DNA from: Strongylocentrotus purpuratus
Lineage: Eukaryota; Echinodermata; Echinoidea; Camarodonta; Strongylocentrotidae
DNA length: 64,000 bases
Assembly (NCBI RefSeq): GCF_000002235.5
Contig: NW_022145554.1
Span: forward strand, 357,001 to 421,000
Direction of reading: 5' to 3'
Of the stretch, positions 49,402 through 59,907 are shown in pieces; position 1 is the stretch's first letter; every line of letters starts with the position of its first letter. The notes below the pieces were generated by a model that made no database searches, had not been told where the DNA came from, and was given only the letters and a program-made list of their open reading frames with translations. The position numbers and the translations under genes are program-made.

Positions 49402-49739
49402 AATACTTGTAAGATTTTCTTTTTATTTCCGTCTGAATTGGCTTTCACCGTGTGAATGCGGCTAATAACAATAAACACAATTACAATAATGATGAGGATT
49501 ATTATTATCATCATCATAATTATTGTTATTATTAATATTATAATTGTTATCATTATTATTATTACTATTATTATCATCATTATGACTTATTAAGTAAGCA
49601 AATATCATTCCCCAAAACCTGGGGGGGATGATTGTACATGCCATCCCCCCCCCCCACCTTGTGAGGTGGGGGGATGCATCCCCCTCATCCCCCCCGTTGT
49701 CTACGCCCCTGCTTCATACCACATTCACACGTACCCCAA

Positions 49740-49940
49740 CTCTCTAAAAAAAAATCGAGTGATCACGGACGTCACTCCTCTGGAGAGTGAAAATGTAGTG
49801 AAAATATAGTGAACATTCACTCTTTTCTTCTTAGAGAGCACTCGAAAATCAATCGATATTCACTCCTAAACAAGTGATCACGGACGTCACTCCCAAGAAA
49901 GTGAAAATAGAGTGAATATTCACTCTTTTTTTTTAGAGAG
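49740..49940. mobile_element. short palindromic element with CTCTCTAAAAAAAA ends
   Basis: Ends CTCTCTAAAAAAAA and TTTTTTTTAGAGAG are inverted repeats. Two internal units of AGTGATCACGGACGTCACTC followed by GTGAAAAT and ATTCACTCTTT are arranged in tandem about 100 bp apart. Non-coding. Confidence 0.6.
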
Positions 49941-50159
49941 AGAATACATACGGGGGTGTGCCGCTCTAATGGGCAACTTTTTCACACAAAAATCTAGAAA
50001 ATTGTGAAAAATGGGCCTTTATTTCGAGAACCCCCCCCCCCCCCAAATGACCTTAAAAATGGGTAGGGGTTTCGAGGCTTGAGCGGTACACCCAAGTCCA
50101 ACATATGGAAACGTTGTATCATCCGCTCAATCTGACTTGCGTGCATAGAGCAAATAAGC

Positions 50160-50910
50160 ATTTTTCCATGAAAAAGTGAAGTTTTCTAAAATGTGCGTTT
50201 CTTTCCAGCATTGGGGCGCCCGGAAGTCACTCGGGAAACATTTCATAAAGTATAATATAAAAAGACCATATGCAATTTTTCTGTACTTTTGCCGGAAAAA
50301 ATACATGTATCCAGCACAATGTCGTCTCTTTTTGCGTTGGAGAAGAGCAAATAGCGAGTTTTAATCACACTTTGGCCGCTCTCGCAAGCTCTCACTCGTT
50401 TCACTGTGGTCAAGAGATTTTGGGGCAAGCGATTAATGAAAATACTAATCGTTAGCTTTCTTCTGGTATCAAACTTGTTTTGATTGATTGTATAATTTTG
50501 TCGGAATAAAGGAAACAAAAAGGCTCGACCAATAACGTATCAGCGTCTGAATTTACCTTTTGACCTTGAATTCCCTGATGCAAGCGCACTAATGACGTCA
50601 TCTTCGCTAAATCGGTGTCTTTTATCGTAAAATGCGACTCTTTCACAATGTTTATACATTTTTTTTTAATTATTAGTAAGATATAACATGTTTTTTCTGA
50701 TATCACTGAAGTTTGGGGTTTTATTTAATGATTAATTTTAAAATAAGACCCAATTTACTGTTTTAATTTACTGGATCGTACCATTAAAGTCGCAGGGTAG
50801 AAAGATGCATTTTCCAACCGCGCAAAATTTAATTTACGTTCTGACATTCTGTTAAATGGGTTCGTGTTGTTAAGAATCCACTGCTTTCTGCTCCAACAAA
50901 CGTCCACATG
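50160..50910. other. unique AT-rich sequence
   Basis: Short open frames on both strands without recognisable domains or splice context. Nothing supported. Confidence 0.3.
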
Positions 50911-51216
50911 CGGAGTCGTTTATCAACTAAATTATTCAAATTTATGGATGCTTCCTAGCTTTCCAGGTGTTTGTGTTGCTGTTGAAGCATTTCATTCACC
51001 TGCTATCATTCTTTGTACTCCAATTGCCAGAACGCAAATTTCATTTTGGTTTTATAGTTTCATCGGAGTCGTTTATCAACTATATGTATTCAAATTTATG
51101 AATGCTTCCTCCCCAGGTGTTTGTGGTGTTTATGTATTTCATTCACCTGTTATTATTCTTTGTACGCCAATTGTTAGAATACAAAATGCGTTTTGGTTTT
51201 ATAGTTTCATGCAATA
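50911..51216. repeat. tandem duplication, about 153-bp unit, two copies
   Basis: CGGAGTCGTTTATCAACTA begins at 50911 and again at 51064. Both copies contain TTCAAATTTATG, CCAGGTGTTTGTG, ATTTCATTCACCTG and TTTTGGTTTTATAGTTTCAT in the same order. The open frame through both follows from the repeat. Confidence 0.88.
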
Positions 51217-51904
51217 AGTAAGTCAATAAAAGAGTATGTTCTGCACAATAAAAACAATGTGTGTCCCTATTGTACAATGTAACGTGTCCCCTCATTTTGT
51301 AATAGTTAATTTACCCATTCACATAATGGAACTACCTGCCCGATGAAGCCAGTGCCCTGTGACCCCTGAGCACTCAACACCGTGTGGGAGTCAGTTCGTG
51401 GTCAAATTCTTTTATGAGACAAATACCAGCAAACGTTTCCATATGACCAAATCTGAGTATTAAATACAACTTTCACATCAAAAATAAATTATGTTTTACG
51501 TAAATCTCAGTAGATACTAAACATCAATATATTAACAATATATGAATCAGATGTTATTCCCTTTCTGATATATTTTGATTTGATTTTTTTGATTTTATTT
51601 TATTTCTGCATTTTTCCAAATATATAACATAACTAAATAACATAGGTATAATACAACATATACAACAATAATTTCTTCATGTCAATTTTTTTTTTAAACA
51701 TAATATATGTACATATAATAACGAAACTTAATATTTCCATAACATATTATCATAAATTTTATTATCCGAACTATAATGATGGAAAAGTGCAGGAGACCGC
51801 AATCATAAACAAAGCTTGACAAGGATGGCGGCCTCAAAAAAAAAAATCTTAAGGTAAAACTTAAAATGAAAGAGTGTTTTAAATCTTTGCAGTTTTGTGT
51901 TGTT
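51217..51904. other. AT-rich sequence
   Basis: No feature supported. Confidence 0.3.
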
Positions 51905-52925
51905 AATATTAGATGTTCACATTCAATAATCGACGCTTCTGTTATCACCCCAAACAACTCACCCTTCCCTTTCCTTTCATCTGCAGTTTTATCATCTATC
52001 TTTTTGCTTCTCTCTCTGTGTCTTTGTACCCTCTTATCCGCAATAGTACCATCAATATTTGACCCTAGTGACCCCCTCTCCTTTCTCTCTGCACCTCTCA
52101 CTCATATTTCCCTCTTTAATCTCTCGTCTCATAATCATAATTTGTCGTGCATATTATGCTCGTGAATTATTAATGATCCGCCTCAAAATGCAGTCACGAA
52201 TATCGTCTTGCTTATAACAGAACAAATAAATTACTCTAAACAACAGACAATAATAAGCAGATTTATAATAATAATCATTTAATAAATTCAATGAAGACTC
52301 TTTCTGTTGAAAACCAAACTAAGAGTGAGAAAATCTCGTAAAAACGGTTTGATGAAGCAATTGGAAAATGTCATAGATTTTATTATAAACCGTGAGAAAG
52401 TGAATAAATAATAATAAAAACACAAACCTGACGCCAAAGAATTTGTTGGCTCTATCTCGAGCTTGACTGCACAGTTAGTCAATTATGTTGTATAAGCCTA
52501 TTACATAAGCATACCTCGAAGCACCATCATGCTTTGCCATTACCATCAGTGTTTTGAAACATGTTTAGCCGACTGTATTAGCATAACAAATCAATTAAAT
52601 AAATAATACAATCGCTCTAGTCTTTCCGAAATTTTGAGCAGCCTGTGAAGCTCCTTTGTTTGAGCCAGTCTGTAGCCCTATCAAACTTTCACCAGCTCGT
52701 AGCTGCTCCTCGTTTGTTTTCCTACGCTTCTTCGGGACCAAGCCTAGGCAGGTTGTTTCCTAGTTTCTGTGATACCCTGCCAAGCGCGAAAAGCGCATTG
52801 ACAACCTATTGGTGACAAACAGAGAATGTTTTTAAGAAAAAGAGGACACTTGAAAGGAGATGCAAAGCTGGTAGGCTCCATCATCAGCACATCACTTCAT
52901 ACCCCAGTCACACGTACCCCAAACC
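51905..52925. repeat. local segmental duplication, copy 2
   Basis: Corresponds to 46197-46690, about 48040-48866 and 49712-49740 of copy 1. Shared blocks include ATCATGCTTTGCCATTACCA, CAGTGTTTT, GTGACAAACAGAGAATG and GGTAGGCTCCATCATCAGCA. It lacks the hAT elements at 46711 and 48867 and most of the 46958-48030 stretch, so copy 2 is closer to the pre-insertion arrangement. Confidence 0.9.
52595..52805 (-). pseudogene. calponin/transgelin-type last exon, broken copy
   Basis: On the minus strand the same CACCAATAG splice site as copy 1 (52807-52806) is followed by VVNALFALGRVSQKLGNNLP and RLGPEEA. An in-frame TAG comes where the family has an acidic residue, then ENKR. The frame then changes by one base, and the second frame gives TNEEQLRAGESLIGLQTGSN and KGASQAAQNFGKTRAI before TAA. 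This is a far more canonical calponin-family repeat than copy 1, yet it carries a stop and a frameshift. The length is 211 nt against 210 in copy 1. A sequencing or assembly error cannot be excluded. It is probably a dead paralogue of a functional calponin-like gene elsewhere. Confidence 0.78.
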
Positions 52926-52968
52926 AATTCCACATCAACCCCAAACCTACACACCTAGGGCATACCAA

Positions 52969-54202
52969 AGCGCGGATCCAGGATTTCTTAGGGGGACCAA
53001 ATTTGAAATTATGCCAGCAAAATATTGGTACGTAATGTGGTGACACCGGCAGTGGTGAAATGAGCAAAAACGTGTTTTGTTAATGTTTTTTTTTCTTTTC
53101 GGGGGGGGGGGGGGGGGAATCCGCATCCCCCCATTCTTGCATGCAGGCCGCGCTGAACGTTTCTCTAAGTAGGTGGGGTGGTATTTACAATCAGGTAGAG
53201 CGTAACGTAAATTGGCGTGGGTTTAGGGGCGAAGCCCCGCGGGGGATCAAGGGGTGGAGCCCCCAGAAGTTCAGGTGGTATAGCCATTTACTAACGGTCA
53301 GGTGAGCATATGTTGATACCTTATTTGTGACACTGGCAGGACACAAATGGTGTGGGGTCCAAGTGGCGGAGCCCACAGAAGCTCAGAGGTTTTATACATT
53401 AAATTACCGTCAGATGAGCATATTTTGATACCTTATTATTTTGTGACACTGGCATGTCACGAATTGGCGTGGGGTTCTAGGGGGCGGAGCCCCGTAAGCT
53501 TATGGGTTTATGGCAATAAATTACGGTCAGATGAGCATTATTTTGATACCTTATTTGTGACACTGGCAGGAAACAAATGGGTGTGGGGTCCAAGGGGCGG
53601 AGCCCCCAGAAGCTCAGGGGTTTTAGGCATTTCATAACGGTCAGACAAGCATACAGTGGCAGGGCCCCTGGCGGGTTCGGGTTCCTCTCCCTTTCCTTTT
53701 GATGGGGGGGGGAGGCAAGGGCCTTTCGGCCCCCCCCCTCCGATACACACGTTTTTGGCGGGATTAATCGCAACTGTTCCCCCTTCTTTTCACCCTTTTC
53801 TTTTCTTCTTCCTGTTTTTGTTCCCTTTTAGCTCTCCTCTTTCCCTTTCCCTCCCCCCCCCCCCCACCCTTTGGGGGCGGGGTTGGGGGAGGCAAGGGCA
53901 ACTTGTTGGCGTGAAAATTACAACTGATATCCCCCTTCTTTTCTTTTCTTCTTCCTCTGTTTTTCCTTCCCTTTATCTCCTCTTTTCCTTTTTTCTTTCC
54001 CTTTCCTTCCTTCTCCTTTTTGACGGGGGGGGGGTAGGTAACAGCTAAGGGGTAAGGCCCTTTCGCCCCCCCCCCCCGATCTCCTTCTTTTCCCCTTTTT
54101 CTTCCTCTTCTTTCTTTCCCTTTCTCTCCTCTTTCCCTTTCTCTCTCTTTTTTGCGGGGGGGGGGGGGGCAGGGCCCGCTGGCCCCCCTGGATCCGCGCC
54201 TG
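52969..54202. mobile_element. hAT-type element holding a minisatellite and poly-G/C tracts
   Basis: Left AGCGCGGATCCAGGATTTCT and right CCCCCCTGGATCCGCGCCTG are inverted around GGATCC and match the ends at 57857. The left flank CATACCAA and right flank CATACGCG share the first five bases, so the target duplication is only suggestive. The core has the minisatellite at 53200-53655 and then pyrimidine-rich sequence with repeated GGGGAGGCAAGGGC units. Long Pro/Arg-rich frames here are artefacts. Confidence 0.7.
53200..53655. repeat. minisatellite, about 115-125-bp unit, nearly four copies
   Basis: Each unit runs GGCGTGGGGT...GGGGCGGAGCCCC...AGCTCAGG...ACGGTCAGATGAGCAT...TTGATACCTTATTTGTGACA. Starts of the GTGTGGGGTC-like part lie near 53216, 53350, 53466 and 53580. 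The left-right arrangement is head to tail. Confidence 0.85.
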
Positions 54203-54267
54203 CATACGCGTACCCTTAATAATACTGAGTGGGGGCGGGGGGAACGGAATGAGAAAAGAAGAAACCT

Positions 54268-54426
54268 GGGTCCCATTTCACAAAACTTGTCATCAGTGAC
54301 AAAATGACAGTTTTTGTTACAAGCTCAGTAGTGAAATCTTTGCCTCTGATTGGTTATCAGCAGATTTGTCACTGATTTTTTTCTTCTTCGTTTGTCATTG
54401 AAAAAATGCTTTGTGAAGCGGGTCCC
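54268..54426. mobile_element. short palindromic MITE, GGGTCCCATTTCACAAA ends
   Basis: Left end GGGTCCCATTTCACAAAAC and right end GCTTTGTGAAGCGGGTCCC are inverted repeats, and inner TCAGTGACAAA / TTTGTCACTGA also pair. Non-coding; 159 bp. Confidence 0.72.
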
Positions 54427-55109
54427 TGGACCCCTTCCCTGACCCTCTTCTCATTATCAAGCATAGCCTTGAAAATTCGCATTTCACTTTCCGAGTAAAA
54501 GTGGTGCCCCCAATCATCCATGTGCCCCTCAATTGATGGACTCATGATATGACACTGCTCGGAAGGCCACTTATCTTAACTACCAATTGAGAAACAATAT
54601 CCAGTATCAGGGTCGTCGATGCGAGAGGGGGGGGGGGGGTCGGGGGTTTTGAGGGCGGTTTACCTTCTCGAAATGATTTCAGGATCTGTGTAAATTATGA
54701 AGATGTATATCGAATCTGGTTTAGTAATAGAGATAAACGAAGGAGAATCCTAAAAAATTAATCGTCAATCAACATAAATCTTAAATAATTCAACTTTATC
54801 TGTACTTCAATCATAAGCGGACATTGGCTAAAACCGGTCCGCAAAAAAAGGCGCAATTTTCGGTGCCAACACTGCACACCGGCTCGTTAACTAAAAAATA
54901 ATCAATCGGCCTTCGAGCCAAAATATTCGACCGCACTGCTAAAAAAAGAAAACTACTAAAAGGGGTCCCTAAAAATGACCAGTCCGCTCCTAAACTATAA
55001 ATTATGAACATGGTGGGTGCGAGGAACAAGGGGGCTATCGCAAAAACCCTGTATATGGATGGCAATTGTCATCGTTGTCATGCCTGTGTTCATTCTCGAC
55101 ATCATTGTG

Positions 55110-56663
55110 TTATAGGGCGGCTGCGAAGTCAGCGGGATGGAAAACAAGGGCCACGTTGTTACCACAGTCCGCGAGAATCTCCTCCACCTGCAATGGAAGG
55201 AAGAAAGAAAGATGGAGTGACGAAATGTTATGGTGAGAGTTTCCCATGTCCTTTCACTGGCGGATGTATAATAGGGGGACACAACCGGGTCATGCCCCTC
55301 AACCGTTTTTTTTTTTTTTTTTTTTTTAAACAATAACCCTTTTTGTTTTCTCTGCCCATTATAATTGTTTAGATTGTGCCCCCTGCACAAAATCCTGGAT
55401 CCTCCTATTGTGTACATCCTTTCAAAAGGTTTAGTAAATCTGGAGGTTTTTTTCTTTCTCTTTACCTCTTCAGAGGGACTTTATTGTTCCATTTCAAAAT
55501 ATATATATATATTATTTACAAAACAAGTCAAATGAAACACATGAATTATATACAAGATCAACATAATTTCTTAAAATTATCATTTTAACATTTCTAATAC
55601 TTTCTTTACTTCTTCATTATCGAAGTTTCTTATATTTTCTTTGTATTTCAATTAACATTTCAATAATGAAATAAAATCATTTATTATACCTCTTTGGATT
55701 GGTTGGTACTTCCTCAAAGTTCCGCTTTACATAGTCTTTGTATATAACCAGTTGAGCATAATTTATCAAAAAATTAAGTAAAGTAAATTTTCTGTTATCC
55801 ATTTTATATCCAATCAATAACATTTTCATATCAATTTCAATTTCTATTTTAAAGATGAAATATATAATTCTTGAGATAATTTTCCAGAAAACTCTTAATT
55901 TCTTGCAACGAAATATAAAATGTTCAATAGTTTCTTTTTCACGACAAATTTCACATTCGTTAGACTGTACGATTGTCCATATAAAGAGATTGTCTTTAGA
56001 TGGCAATATTCTATGAATCAATTTGAAATTATATTGTTTGATATTGTTGTCTCTTATCTTATTAAATTTGAACTGAAATACATCTTTCCAAACAAATGTC
56101 TCTGGTAGGCCTAAAATATTTTGCCAGAAATGGATACCAATTTTCTCTTTTTTTCTTTTCTAGCATTAAACTATAGAAACTTTTTGCTGTAGTACATTCA
56201 ACGTTTATAACATCTAAAGTGGTCTCACTATGATGTCCATAGTTTCATTGAGACGTGAAGCTTTGTTTAAACGTAGGTATAGATGCTCGGGCATGAGGGG
56301 GTTGATCTGAGCGTATGAAACAAAACCGCTCCCCTCAAACTTCGGCGCATCGAAAATTTAGTAACGCCAAAGGTATATGGTGTAGAAACAAAAACAAGTC
56401 AGTGTGGATGATGCTGGAGGGTGGGGAGGGGGTGCAATTGAAAACACATAAATTAGAGGGCGTCTCAAATGAGAGCGTAAATATTTATGGATCCTGAAGC
56501 ATGATCGGTATTGGCCAGAAGAGGGGGCGCAAACAAAAACGTCTTCTGTCATATTGCACACATCGAGTATGAAAAAAAATTGTGCTCTAGAATTTAGACC
56601 AAAAAGGCACCGGGAAATGTGACAATCTTACTGTGTTTTTTCTATTTAGATGTTACTTATGAG

Positions 56664-56713
<50 letters not shown>

Positions 56714-57778
56714 GAGATCGATATAGACAGATAGATAGATAAATAAATGGGTTTCATTAGAATCTTTGTGTCTGGCAGTTAAAACTGAAATGAACACGAA
56801 CTACAACAACAATTTCTAAAGAACATTAACATATTAATATGAGATAATGCATTGACCCGTCTCTATTCTCTAATGATTAATGGTGCTCTTTGAGACAAGA
56901 ACGGGAGTGTCGTGGTCGAGTGGTTTAAGGCGCTTGACTTGGAGATGCGAAGGTCGAGGGTTCGAATCCCGACACCAGCACTAATATCCTTTGGCAAGAT
57001 ATTAACCTGCACGTGCTACTCTCCACCCAGGTGTTAAATGGGTATCCGGTAGGATGCGACCGTCATTGTTGGTCAAACAGTTTTTGAGCGTCATGTAACG
57101 CCTGGCTGGAATGCTCCCCAGGGAGTGGAAATTGTGCACACGTTGTGTGCGGGCAAGCACTGAATCCAATGACCGGGGTAATAGTATATTTGTAAAGCGC
57201 TTAGAGACATTTGTATTAAGCGCTTTATAAAAATTAAATATTATTATTATTATTATCGTATTAGGTTTACTCACCTGGGCAGAGGTGACGCTGACAGAGA
57301 TTGGTATCATATTCATTTGCGTTAGCGCCCAGTTGACCAACTCTCCATTGTTTGTGATGCCAGGTACCAATTGCCGAGAAGGGATACCACTACGTGCTAC
57401 CAGTCCTTCCGAATCAAACTTCGTCACCTTTTGTAAAGACGATAAAGGAGAACAATATTACCTTGAGCGGACCTTAAAGTAATACATCCTCATGAAATGT
57501 CAAGACTTTTATATTTCTACCTTGAACTTGCAATTCATTTGCATACAGGTGGGTCTTTGAGTTCTTTATAAAAGAGTGAATGGTGGCAGTGCGGAAAAAA
57601 GAAGGGAAGATATTCCATATTTGGGGGCAGTAACTATACACTCACCCGAGAGACGTTGTCAGAATACTTAATAATGCAGGGGTGTCGGAACTTTCATATA
57701 CATTTTCGAACATAATGAAAGATCTTTCTTTCTCCCCAACTTTCTCCGCCGCTCTCTCTCTTTCTCTCTCTCTCTCTC

Positions 57779-57819
<41 letters not shown>

Positions 57820-57953
57820 CTACTGTGGGTGATTCGATCAGATGGGGAGCAAGACCCAGGCGCGGATCCAAGATTTCTTAGGGGAGGGGGCCCAAGTTTT
57901 TTTTTTTTGCTCCCGAAAATTTGAAAATCGCGCCGGCCGAAAAGTCGCTCAGT

Positions 57954-58001
<48 letters not shown>

Positions 58002-58507
58002 AGTGAGCACATTTTTTTTTTTGGATCCTCAAAAAAAAATTCAATTTGCACCCCCCCCCCCCCCTTGAGCGCCAGGGGGGAGGCCCAACCCCCAAAAAAG
58101 GTAAAAATCACGTGATTTTACATGATTTTTTCTCAAGGGGGGGGGGCCCCCCCCCCTGGATCCGCCACTGGCAAGACCCCATGCACATCGCCCCCCCCCC
58201 CTCTCCGTCCATAGCTACACTATTGGATGGGAGTGCACAATACTTACTTCGTTACCTACAAGAGTCAGCCCGAGCTTCTTGAGATCAATAGTCGGTTCCT
58301 GCGGTCTTGAAATGTAGCTCAGCACCCCATGAGGGATCTTTTTGACGGAGAAAGTCACCTTGAACAAAAAAAAGGGTAAAAAAATAAATAGAAAGCTTGT
58401 CCCCAAAAAAACTTTAACAATCATTAAATCCGTCATAAAAGAGAATTACTCACCTCTCTTGCACTCTTTATTTGCAGTCTTTATCCACACCCCTTCCTTT
58501 CTCTCCC

Positions 58508-58558
<51 letters not shown>

Positions 58559-58770
58559 ATTTATCTATCTCTCTCTCTCTCTCTCCCCCTCTCTTTCTCT
58601 ATCGCCACAAAAACTAAAAACACAAATCATTGCTCACCGTCTCCCCCTCATTAGCTTGGATGCATTTGGTGGCTTCCTCCACCGAGGACACGGCCTGGTC
58701 ATTGATCATGAAGACCTCATCTCCAACCAGCAGCTCAGAAGTGCTCGGCTCAACCCGGAATCCACTGATG
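55110..58770 (-). CDS. tandem-PDZ protein, C-terminal four exons
   Basis: Exons in transcript order: 58770-58638, 58358-58248, 57427-57275, 55187-55110. All are GT-AG; every junction after the first exon is phase 0, and the frame ends in TAA at 55110. The partial product has 157 residues. Residues 1-50 match the second half of a PDZ domain (ISGFRVEPSTSELLVGDEVF, MINDQAV). Residues 70-152 resemble a second PDZ with a KLGLTLV ligand loop, GLVARSGI, an ITNNG turn, a TSAQVEEILADCG helix and a final NVALVFHPADF strand. Two PDZ domains at the C-terminus recall the APBA/Mint arrangement, but the sequences are not close enough to name the gene. The protein would bind C-terminal peptides of partners, probably at membranes (inference). 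Upstream exons were not found; the incoming phase is 2. Confidence 0.75.
55490..56225 (-). mobile_element. L1/Tx1-like LINE 3' relic in a PDZ-gene intron
   Basis: On the minus strand a frame from about 56150 to 55677 reads HFWQNILGLPETFVWKDVFQ, KFNKIRDNNIKQYNFKLIHR and ILPSKDNLFIWTIVQSNECE, then CREKETIEHFIFRCKKLRVF. The CxxC...H...C pattern and EKETIEHFIFRC are typical of the zinc-binding region after the reverse transcriptase in L1/Tx1-type LINEs. A frame change in an A-run near 56155 separates it from upstream coding (DVINVECTTAKSFYSLMLEK). Only the 3' part is present. Confidence 0.75.
56226..56660. other. PDZ-gene intron sequence
   Basis: No feature supported. Confidence 0.3.
56665..56711. 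repeat. 47-base poly-C tract
   Basis: Uninterrupted C run as given. Its true length is uncertain because homopolymers of this size are hard to sequence. Confidence 0.8.
56903..57256 (+). mobile_element. tRNA-derived SINE, copy C, in a PDZ-gene intron
   Basis: Head CGTGGTCGAGTGGTTTAAGG with B-box GGTTCGAATCC resembles a leucine/serine-type tRNA. The same CTTTGGCAAGATATTAACCT, GGAATGCTCCCCAGGGAGTG and GTAAAGCGCTTAGAGA blocks follow, with an ATT-repeat tail. It ends 19 bases from the exon 57275-57427, so its tail abuts that exon's donor side. Confidence 0.9.
57748..57815. repeat. (CT)n microsatellite in a PDZ-gene intron
   Basis: Two CT runs split by CCCC. Confidence 0.9.
57857..58170. mobile_element. 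hAT-type MITE with long poly-G arm, in a PDZ-gene intron
   Basis: Left end CAGGCGCGGATCCAAG and right end CTGGATCCGCCACTG are inverted repeats. The flanks carry the identical 8-bp GCAAGACC (57849-57856 and 58171-58178). Inside are a 47-base G run (57954-58000) and shorter C and G runs. This is the best-bounded member of the GGATCC-ended family in the window and supports a hAT assignment for it. Confidence 0.9.
58498..58598. repeat. (CT)n / (TATC)n microsatellite
   Basis: A CT run, a short TCTATCTATC run and another CT run, in the intron between the first two PDZ exons found. Confidence 0.9.
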
Positions 58771-59265
58771 CTGTTGAATATGAACACATTTTCATTTTTA
58801 AATTTCACCTTTAGATTTTTATTTTGAGCGACGAATCATAAGCGACGGATGGCGGCCTCCTGCACTTTTCCACAGATAGTTAGGATAATGCTTCGAATTC
58901 ATAATACGATATCATATAAATTATGTATACAATTATGTAAATCATATTGTGACATGAAGTTATTATCAGGGTTGGGCGGTAAATACCGGTAAATAACGTC
59001 CGGTAAATAAGATGGGCGTCCGGTAAATATGTAAAAAAACGGGAAATATGATTTTAATTCTCTTTTTATTAATAATTTTACTTGTTTTTAGCCTCAACAA
59101 ATATAGTTCTGAAATAATTAGCAGCACAACACTCATAGTAGAAACACACAAACAAATTTATAAAATCCACACTGCATACATGTACACAGTACACCCAAAC
59201 ACATTGCATTTTGTTCATATATGCTAAATAATAGGTATTCATGAATATGGTAATTAGCAACTGAC

Positions 59266-59775
59266 TTAATAAAGGGAACCAAAACCTTCATACTAAGTTA
59301 CTTTTATTGTAAGTTTAAGATAATTGAATAAAATCAGTGAAGATGTGAACAAAATCGGGAAAGGAATAAGGAAGTTAAAGCTTTTTGAAATGACTAGTAA
59401 CTAGAGGGCGATATTCAATTTGATGACATCATTTGTGGCCTGTAGTGGACAACTCTCCATGCCTTTTGTACATCAAATTTCATGTTTTTCCTTCTTTCTT
59501 TGTGTTTGAGATAATCTACTCCCCTGAAAGCAAGGTATAGAATGCAAAATGATATTCTACTTCACATATTAATAAGTCGGATCAAGAACACAGATAAATA
59601 CGAAGAAAACTAAAGAATTGTGAAATTTGATGTACAAAAGACATGGAGAGTTGTCCACAAATGATGTCATCAAATTGAATATCGCCCTCTAGTGACTAGT
59701 CATTTCAAAAAGCTTTAAATATCTTAAACTTTACAATAAAAGTAACTTAGTGTGAAGGTTTTGGTTCCCTTTAAT
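59266..59775. mobile_element. long-palindrome MITE nested in the hAT-like element
   Basis: Left AAAGGGAACCAAAACCTTCA is mirrored at the right by TGAAGGTTTTGGTTCCCTTT. Inverted similarity extends inward well over 100 bases (TAGTTACTAGTCATTTCA / TGAAATGACTAGTAACTAGA-type blocks and CATGGAGAGTTGTCCAC). TTAA/TAAT lies at each boundary, but the exact target duplication is ambiguous. Confidence 0.8.
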
Positions 59776-59846
59776 GAAGAACATCGTATCTAGATTAGGT
59801 GTATATTTGGGATCTTTTTCCTGTATTTCATGATAACAGACATAGA

Positions 59847-59851
<5 letters not shown>

Positions 59852-59906
<55 letters not shown>

Positions 59907-59907
59907 A
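59852..59907. repeat. (CA)n microsatellite
   Basis: A CA run of about 45 bases with one interruption. Confidence 0.95.

Larger units (their letters stand above)
48867..49711. mobile_element. hAT-type element with an empty site in the paralogous copy
   Basis: Ends CAGTGGCGTAGACAGG and GTTGTCTACGCCCCTG are inverted repeats. Both flanks carry the identical 8-bp CTTCATAC (48859-48866 and 49712-49719). The second duplication copy reads straight through this point (ACTTCATACCCCAGTCACAC near 52892) with one CTTCATAC. The terminal regions match those of 61703-63332 in inverse orientation. A second element with GGATC-type ends (48906-49352) sits inside. No transposase is recognisable. Confidence 0.9.

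Noticed and set aside
53477-54276. Pro/Arg/Lys-rich frames up to 170 codons
   Set aside because: Produced by poly-G/poly-C and pyrimidine-rich sequence within a transposon; composition is not protein-like.
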